Source of the DNA: Ashinkailepas kermadecensis
Taxonomy: Eukaryota > Arthropoda > Thecostraca > Neolepadidae
Length of the DNA: 64,000 nt
Assembly: GCA_034440615.1 (NCBI GenBank)
Contig: JAOTOM010003990.1
Span: forward strand, 140,001 to 204,000
Reading direction: 5' to 3'
Below the pieces are notes generated by a model. It was given only the letters and a program-made list of their open reading frames with translations. It was not told the DNA's origin and searched no databases. The translations under genes and the position numbers were made by a program. Positions 57,532 through 64,000 of the stretch are shown here, piece after piece (the stretch's first letter is position 1; each line of letters starts with the position of its first letter).

Positions 57532-58404
57532 AGGTCATTGGCGGAGATTTGTTCAAAGAGAGCAATGTTCCAAAATATTCAAAGTACCGCCATTCGGAGT
57601 GGTTCCAAAATGTCGACACCAAACCCATATCATAATATTATTTCAACAAGACGAACAGCCTGCTATCCCGAAGTTGTAATTTATGTCAGGATTAATAACC
57701 TGACACCAGTTCAATTTCAGCAATTGTTAAACCTTACTTACTTCGGAAATATGAATATGAGGGTATGTTTTCACGCCGAAAATGAAAAAGAGCAAATAAT
57801 GCGCATTCTGGCTTAGAATATGTGTCAAAGGTCAATGAAATCAGGTCAAGTATCATTCAAATTCTACACAATGCCATCTTATACCGACCGTTGCTGTTCC
57901 TCGGGAAAGCAAGTCTGAATTTGGTTTCGGTGACGCATAACTCACATGGAAATCTTGGATTGTATAAACATTTGGCTGAACAATACTCTGATCAATTCGC
58001 GCGCCACACTGTAATTATACCTTATTTGGTACTCTGCCCTAGGGCGGAGTACCTAACATTTATCTCCGAGCATAATATAAATATGACTTATTTTTCAGGC
58101 AGCTTATATTCACTTACCCCACACTTTCCGGGAACTGTAGTTGTTTTGCTTACGCCTTCTGCGAGCCTGAATCTTGCTAGGCATGTCTGAAGTACAATTA
58201 TATCTGTCAAATGCATCGTGGCAAACCAAATTAATTCAGACTCATACCACATCAGAATTCACATTCAAGCTTGAACATATGTGAACGTGATGTAACAGTT
58301 CAAAAGATGAGTATTTTACCTAGTCTAGGTCTAGGTTGGTGTGCATATAGAATATATTTTAATGGGGGAACAGCACTTCCATCATAGCTGTCGGAGAAGG
58401 ATCA
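57532..58404. other. Anonymous stretch with two adjoining ORFs
   Basis: ORFs at 57538-57816 and 57822-58190 (plus) follow each other in a region of ordinary composition. I recognise no family; a possible splice acceptor 'cttatttttcag' lies at about 58088-58099. They could be exons of an unknown gene or a decayed element, but there is no positive evidence. Confidence 0.3.
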
Positions 58405-58412
58405 ATGAAACC

Positions 58413-58813
58413 ATGGGCGTAGGAACGCTTCAAAAAGTGGGGGGGGGGCCAGGTGCCAAATTATTTTCCTTACCAGGGGTGGGGTAGCGTGCGTTCCGGC
58501 AAAAATTCGTTTGAACCACTAGGTATTAAGTTAAATAATTCCGGAAAAATTCAGCGGCTGAAACAAAGGCTACTGAAGCCTTAATTATCATACAAAATAA
58601 GTCAATATCCGCAGCCTGGGTGCATTCGCGATAAATGTCGTTACAGGTATACACATTTTGAGTCATTGGTTGTTCAAAGTTTATCATTTTCTCATGCAAT
58701 TTATTTTCAATTATGGAAAATTGGGGGGGGGCAGCTACCATTGCTGGCCCTACCACTTTTAAAAGTGGGGGGGCCATGGCCCCACCGCCCCGCCCCCTGT
58801 TCCTACGCCTATG
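58413..58813. mobile_element. 401-bp MITE with 8-bp target duplication
   Basis: Terminal inverted repeats 'catgggcgtaggaac' (58413) and 'gttcctacgcctatg' (58799-58813) differ by one base. AATGAAAC lies directly outside both ends (58405-58412 and 58814-58821), a perfect 8-bp target duplication, as for hAT elements. G-runs follow both ends inward. No protein is encoded. Confidence 0.9.
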
Positions 58814-58821
58814 AATGAAAC

Positions 58822-59614
58822 TATGTAGCCCTGCGCATGGACATCATCTATGAGCAGTTTGGGAGCGTGATCAATTCCTGTGGTACAAGAAACGACGCTC
58901 CTTGTTCTTCCCAAAATACATGGGAAATTATTGAAATACATTTTTTTCAGATTGAGTATGTAAATGACAAATTAACATTAGCAGCGTACCAAACCAGGGG
59001 GTGTCCAGTTTCCCCTCCCTCCTCCCCACCAAATATCTCTGGCCATGGTCATAGGTAAGAGTGCTGACGTTGATCCAATCGATTCTTCGGTGGGTTCTCA
59101 GAAACAATTCAACTCAATGTCAAACCTAGCAATGTCATAAAACAGTCAGGTTTGCTCGGTTCATCAACTACAAATACAATACAATCTTACCGAAAAGAAG
59201 TTTCTTGACTGGAATCCTGGCTGGAAGAGTAGCAGGCGCAGGTAGACCGCCAAGTAGTATCCGTGCAAGGCCTATCTAGCCGTATCCGTGTACGAATGAA
59301 GCGAATAATCCAATCACGATAACATTAAGAGCATAAATTTGTTTGTTTCTGTTCTTCTTGTCTGAACACAAGAATTCATGGACAAACCCAAAAAAGTATG
59401 GTCATTCATGGGCAACCGCCCTTGCTTTGATTATAAATGTGTTCTTTCAGTTTTTTGTTTCTTTTTCTTCTTAATTTCGATATAAATTTGTATCCGAAAT
59501 ATTTATTTGAACTACCAATATATATTAAGTATCGAGTTATCGTGCCCTTGCTAATGCATCCAGCGTCGGCATAACGTTTACAAGTACAAAAAAATGCTCA
59601 GTCACGTGCCTTTA
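58822..59614. other. Anonymous stretch
   Basis: No gene, RNA or element end recognised. AT-rich from 59310 on. Confidence 0.4.
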
Positions 59615-59618
59615 TTAA

Positions 59619-60629
59619 CCCGCGCACGTCCGGGGGGCAGATATCTGCCCACCCCCCTGCGGTTTTTCCTACTTTGCCGCCATACTAATCGGGTTAGCAA
59701 GGCCAAACCTCGCATGGCTGCTCAGTGGTCTTTTCCGCATATCCTCAGAAATGTTTGACCCTGGGTCATCTCAAGTCAGGTCACCAGGTCAGGCGAAGTG
59801 ACCTAGCGTCCCTCCGAGTTCTAGGTGGCATCACTCCCACAATAATCGGGCGATTGATTTCAAACTTATATCACGTCATGATCTTATCAGGGTCTATAAT
59901 ATGTATATCACGGTTTTTTCGTAGCCATGACCTGAGGTCAGGTCGTGGCCATTGCTTACCCATTATAGGCCTATGGAAAAATATACAAATGTTTCCTGGC
60001 TACATATTTGCTCTCGGAATGACCTCCAACCGCTATGGCGTGTAGTTGGAAGCTATTCGCAATGCTATCGCTGACATTTTGGCTCAGTGGTCCCACCAAG
60101 GTCAGCTGAGTTCACCTGAAATCACTAGCACATTTCTGCGCATTATATCGCAATGCATTGAGCTAGAAGGCTGAAATTACCGTCATTGTGCTTGTATCGC
60201 CAAGACGAGTCGATTGATATATTACATGACCTCCCTACTCTACCCCATGACCTTGACCTGAGGTCATTGTTTCGGTGACCTATCTGTTGACCTGACCTTA
60301 AATTACGCAGCGTATGTCGATAGCACATTTCAAGGGCTGTCGGATAGCATTTGCAGTTTGTTTCTATCTGTTACAGGTCCTGAGATATGTGCCAATATCT
60401 GAGGGTCCCACCCGATCTGGTCGAATTTGACATATGGTGACCCAGCGACCTAAATATTGACCTGAGCGAGAAAATGACCGAAATACTTGCGATAGAGCTT
60501 GTCACCAGCTATCCAAAGGCGTATTCCGGTTGTCGCTACCTAGCATAGTTCTCGAGATCTTAGGGGGGCAGACATCTGCCCCCCCCCCCGGACATGCGAA
60601 GTTGGCGCGGACCGCCGGACGTGCGAGTG
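59619..60629 (+). mobile_element. TTAA-flanked TIR element, family B copy 2
   Basis: 1011 bp bounded by TTAA (59615-59618; 60630-60633). Single left end 'cccgcgcacgtccgg', doubled right end with inner 'ccccggacatgcg' and outer 'ccggacgtgcgagtg'. Copies match base for base over long parts, for example 59690-60050 against 57110-57470. Relative to copy 1 it has about 150 extra bases around 60140-60310. Both copies share the palindrome 'cagatatctg' or a one-base variant next to the G-runs. Confidence 0.85.
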
Positions 60630-60949
60630 TTAATGCAAGCCCCCGGATTCCACACAATTTATCAGTGCACTTGTCAGTGTACTGTTATCAGCTAGCTGAG
60701 TACTGCATACGACGCCGTAGTCGATTTGCTCGACAATACGCTTCGGCTACCACCTACATGCTGGTGAAATTCGGTCGCCATCCTCTGTCATTGCCCTGCC
60801 CCATCCCGACTCGTGTTGTATGCCCGTTCTCGACACGACGAGCGGTGCCCTCGTTCCGTCCCCATACTGTTGTAGCAGGTCCAGTTCAGTCCCATCACGT
60901 GTTGGCTGATCTGAACCGAGGTAACACGACATTAATTAATCTGCACTAA

Positions 60950-61110
60950 CCGAACATAACGTAACCCAATCCGACCCAACCCAACACGAAGATAATTAAT
61001 ATCCACTAACCGAACTTAACCTAACCCAACCAGACCCCACCCAACCTAACCCAATACCACCACACCTAGCCTAGCCTATCATGACCTGATCCGATATGAC
61101 CTGACCCGAG
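60950..61110 (+). repeat. CCTAA-like degenerate tract
   Basis: 'cctaaccc', 'ccaacctaac' and 'cctagcctagcc' words followed by 'tgacctgatccgatatgacc'; same family as 48001-48260. 60634-60949 before it holds no recognised feature. Confidence 0.65.
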
Positions 61111-61690
61111 CAGATGTCAGCTGATCTGATTTGCCCTGCCCTTTTTCCAATTTCCTTTCCATATTCCATATAACACAGCTGTATATCTCTCCATGCACCA
61201 TAAGATATATTCATCTATATAGAATCCTTGCAACGGTAGTTTGGCTGGTGTGGAAGCACGTGCGACCTGCATAATTTTCGACCGATTAAGTTGGTTCCAG
61301 CAAACCCACCGATCCATCGATGCAATGAGCCGGTTGAGAGGCCCGAAAATGATGTTAGGCAATGCTTCAGGGCAGCCATGATTGCAGGAAATGTAGTTTC
61401 GATGGGGAAAATATAAAGGTATCGTGGCAATCACAACAGTTGGCGCTATCCGCTGGTGCCACATTTTATTCAAAATGTGAACTGACCAAGACGCTGATGG
61501 GATGGAAAGCAGAGCCCGTTTTACCGGTCACGACACTTGTCACTCTCGTCGCGATGGCTGACCCCTGGCACACGGCAGGTGCCCATAGTCAATGGGGAAA
61601 GTGTAGCCGGTACCTGGACCTGGATAATGCAAGCAACGGCATACCGTCCCTTTCATCCGTTTTCCAGCACCAGACCCAATCGTGAAAAAC
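61110..61690 (+). repeat. 0.58-kb block, direct copy 1
   Basis: Matches 63440-64000 with an offset of about 2325 bp, through 'aagatatattca', 'gatccatcgatgcaatgagc', 'ggcaatcacaacagttggcg' and 'gtagccggtacctggacctg'. The frames at 61117-61473 and 63492-63797 (minus) are both open, but residue changes are frequent, so no gene is claimed. Confidence 0.85.
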
Positions 61691-62600
61691 GATGAAAACG
61701 GACACCTTTTCTTTACACCTTTCCTCAGGGTGCACGTGCCACGTGCGGCAAAAATGTTTGCACTGCCACGCTTCAAGATTGTCTCGGCCAGACCGTGGTG
61801 TCAGTTTGGTCTCGATCGGCCCATTTGTTTGCGAGCTATGCCGGTTGAAACCGAGCCGATTCGGCGCACGAAAATTGATTATATTCGGACGTAAAAATCG
61901 ACGTTTCACACGTTAAACCAATTGACAACAGAAGATTTCGGTGCAACCTGTTCTACCATCACATCGGTGTCGCTCACGTGCAGCACACTGACTCGATCGC
62001 ACCGAAATTGTACCCAAAGGGTAGCCAACACTGTGGGCTTTCACGTGGTGTGACACATCCCTCGTTCACCACGATGTGAGCCTAGCCGGGTGCCAATATG
62101 AAGGCGAGTGGCGTTTTTCGTCGGGATAAGTCTCAGCCCCATGTTAAACAGGAGTGGAGGCGTCGCTCGAATCGGAGCGCATAGCACGCGCTACGCGTCG
62201 CCCACCCCTACAAATTGTACATTGCCGGATAGCCCATGTGACGGGCTACCTGTCCACCAAATTTGATGGCTCTAGTACGCGCCGCTCTCAGCTTGGAGGT
62301 GCCCAACTCAAAACAGATGCACGCGCCTGGCGGTCGCACGGTACGGCGCACCCGGCCGCCGACCACAAAAGCACGCAGTTCCCTGTGGGGCGCGTGTTTG
62401 CACAAAGTTTCACATTCGTGCGACCTGTGGTATATGCTGTGGCCCTGGCTAACTGATTTCGACATGACCCCAGTTGACGGCACGTGGCACGTGCGCTCGT
62501 GACACGCACAACCCGAAACCACCGCCATAATCTTTCCCCCGTACCGGCGAATCACGTGTGAAAATTTGAGCGAAATCCGCTCGGCCGTTTTCGCACAGCA
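61691..62600. other. Anonymous stretch, repeat-like end
   Basis: No gene recognised. 62540-62620 contains 'gtgaaaatttgagcgaaatccg' split words and 'ctcggccgttttcgcac', a boilerplate found before ACAG/AC microsatellites in many invertebrate repeats. Overlapping ORFs on both strands at 61540-62700 lack motifs. Confidence 0.4.
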
Positions 62601-62619
62601 TGCGTTGAAGCGGCACATA

Positions 62620-62638
62620 CAGACAGACAGACAGACAG

Positions 62639-62668
<30 letters not shown>
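62620..62668. repeat. Compound microsatellite (CAGA)n(CA)n
   Basis: About five CAGA copies followed by about 13 CA copies. The Cys/Val-rich ORFs on the minus strand are by-products. Confidence 0.9.
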
Positions 62669-62674
<6 letters not shown>

Positions 62675-62761
62675 TTCCCGACAACTTTGGAAAACCGACC
62701 GCCATGTATAAATCTCCGATAAAGACTTATCGTGACTGACGTCACTCTAAGTCTTAATCTA

Positions 62762-62817
62762 CGATTTTGAACTAGATGCACACCAACCCCACTACCATGT
62801 TGGTGTGTTCAAAATCG
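62762..62817. other. Conserved bulged hairpin, copy 2
   Basis: Left parts 'cgattttgaa' (62762-62771) and 'cacaccaac' (62779-62787) pair with 'gttggtgtg' and 'ttcaaaatcg' (62799-62817). Differs from copy 1 at 48734 by one loop base in the paired region's surroundings. It ends a block with 'tgacgtcactcta' that is also shared. Confidence 0.85.
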
Positions 62818-62924
62818 TAAAAGTACCTCAATGCATAGCTAACGCATACACAGTGGCGATTACACCCACCCCCATGTCCCCTACCCGAACAGATTTTAAT
62901 GGAAGTAGCCAAAAATTAGCTACC

Positions 62925-63250
62925 ATACACTAACCTAACCCAACCTAACCAACCCTTACCTGACCAAACGTATCCTAGCCTATCATAACCCAACCTAGCC
63001 AAACGTAATCTGACCTAACATAACTTAACCTGACATAACTTAACCAAACCTAACCTATCCTATCCTTAACCTAACATGACCTGACCTAAGCAAACATCAT
63101 TTGATCTGACCTTCCCTGCTCCCGCCTACCTTCATTTCCATACTTCCTATAGCACAGCTGCAATTCCTCGTATGCAGAGTAAGTTACATTCACCTAGCCA
63201 ATTATTCTCACGGTAGCTTGGCTGGCGTGGCAGCACGAGCGATTGATCGT
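62925..63250 (+). repeat. CCTAA-like tract and third partial block
   Basis: CCTAA-like words to 63075, then 'cttcatttccatacttcc', 'agcacagctg' and 'gctggcgtggcagcacg', a diverged short copy of the start of the 61110 block. The unit therefore exists in at least three copies in 3 kb. Confidence 0.65.
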
Positions 63251-63329
63251 AAAAGTATGCATAGCTTATGTATAGATCGTGTAGGATACCCCCACCCCAA
63301 GTTGCTCCGAACAGATGCAACACGAAATT

Positions 63330-64000
63330 AACTAATCTGCATTAACCTAGCCTAACCCAACCCAACATAACCTGACCCAATACAACAAAACCTAACCTAG
63401 CCTAACAGGACCTGACCTGACATGACCTGACCTATTCAGACTTCATTTATCTGATTTGCCCTGCCCTTTTCCAATTTCATTTCTATGTTCCTTATAACAC
63501 AGCTGTATATCTCTCCATACCCCAGAAGATATATTCACCAATGTAGAATCCATCCCATGGTGGCTTGGCTGGCGTGGTAGCACGTGCGACCTGTATAATT
63601 TTCAACCGATGAAGTTGGTTGCAGCAAACCCACCGATCCATCGATGCAATGAGCCGGTTGAGAGGCCCGAAAATGATGTTTGGTAATGCTTCAGGGCAGC
63701 CTTGATTGCAGGAAATGTAGTTTCGATGTGGAAAATCTAAAGGTATCGTGGCAATCACAACAGTTGGCGCTATGAGCGCGTACCACATTTTGTTCAAAAT
63801 GTGACCTGACCAAGACGCTGATGGGGTGGAAAGCAGAGCCTGTTTTACCGGTCACGACACTTGTCACTCTCGTCGCGATGGCTGACACCTGGCACATGTC
63901 AGGTGTAGATAGTGAATGGGAAACCTGTAGCCGGTACCTGGACCTGGATAATGCAAGCAACGGTGTACCGTCACTTTTATTCGTTTTCCAGCACCAGACC
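63330..64000 (+). repeat. CCTAA-like tract and 0.58-kb block, direct copy 2 (cut by window end)
   Basis: CCTAA-like words (63340-63425), then the block matching 61110-61690 to the end of the window ('ttttccagcaccagacc'). The match is still running at 64000, so the duplication continues beyond the window. Confidence 0.85.

Noticed and set aside
57538..58190. Two adjoining ORFs as a host gene
   Set aside because: No family recognised, no clear start context or conserved copy, and the first begins right at a transposon edge.
61117..63797. Conserved gene duplicated at 61117-61473 and 63492-63797 (minus)
   Set aside because: The two frames differ by many replacements and different ends; similarity is explained by the duplicated DNA block.

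Overview
The window looks like repeat-rich nuclear DNA from an arthropod. The pentamer TTAGG/CCTAA, the arthropod telomere repeat, is scattered through it, with perfect runs of 5 copies at 16585 and 7 copies at 28879. The coding potential belongs almost entirely to transposable elements of animal type: Merlin/ISXO2, hAT, TTAA-flanked piggyBac-like elements, an I-like non-LTR element with RNase H, a CR1-like element, tRNA-derived SINEs and a Helitron. A tick or other chelicerate would fit the mix and a possible orthomyxovirus-like nucleoprotein fossil, but this is inference. I found no confident host gene, rRNA or functional tRNA gene.

Layout. 1-6.4 kb: TTAGG-linked dispersed repeats and a 134-bp satellite (2.2-3.6 kb). 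6.4-13.8 kb: a GGGGCCCC-type repeat element, a 35-bp minisatellite and anonymous DNA. 13.8-14.7 and 20.8-23.4 kb: two inverted copies of one terminal-inverted-repeat element; the second carries a nested 1577-bp hAT element with a 6-bp target duplication, and the first preserves the empty site. 16.6-17.9 kb: a Merlin/ISXO2 transposase gene that is open throughout but has lost its first catalytic Asp; a copy deleted for the whole gene lies at 28.6-28.9 kb. 24-34.5 kb: further inverted or direct partners of repeats from the first 15 kb, and SINEs. 34.5-42.4 kb: hairpins and a purine-rich minisatellite split by a 5.3-kb I-like retrotransposon on the minus strand. 44.7-47.4 kb: a 5'-truncated CR1-like element, a tRNA SINE and the possible viral fossil. 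48-50 kb: CCTAA-rich repeats and a CA-rich microsatellite. 50.8-56.7 kb: a Helitron (minus) encoding an OTU-protease-like domain, about thirteen 23-residue STPR-like repeats, the Rep/HUH domain and a PIF1-like helicase, broken by four single-base frameshifts. 56.7-60.6 kb: two inverted TTAA-flanked elements and a 401-bp MITE with a perfect 8-bp target duplication. 61-64 kb: a directly repeated block about 2.3 kb apart, running off the window end.

The genes do not form a pathway; they are layers of insertions. Three features stand out: the OTU plus STPR array on a Helitron, the link between the telomere-like pentamer and the repeat family shared with the Merlin element, and the nested, mirror-image order of five unrelated repeat pairs between about 3.6 and 33.5 kb. 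All identifications come from reading the sequence; no database search was possible.
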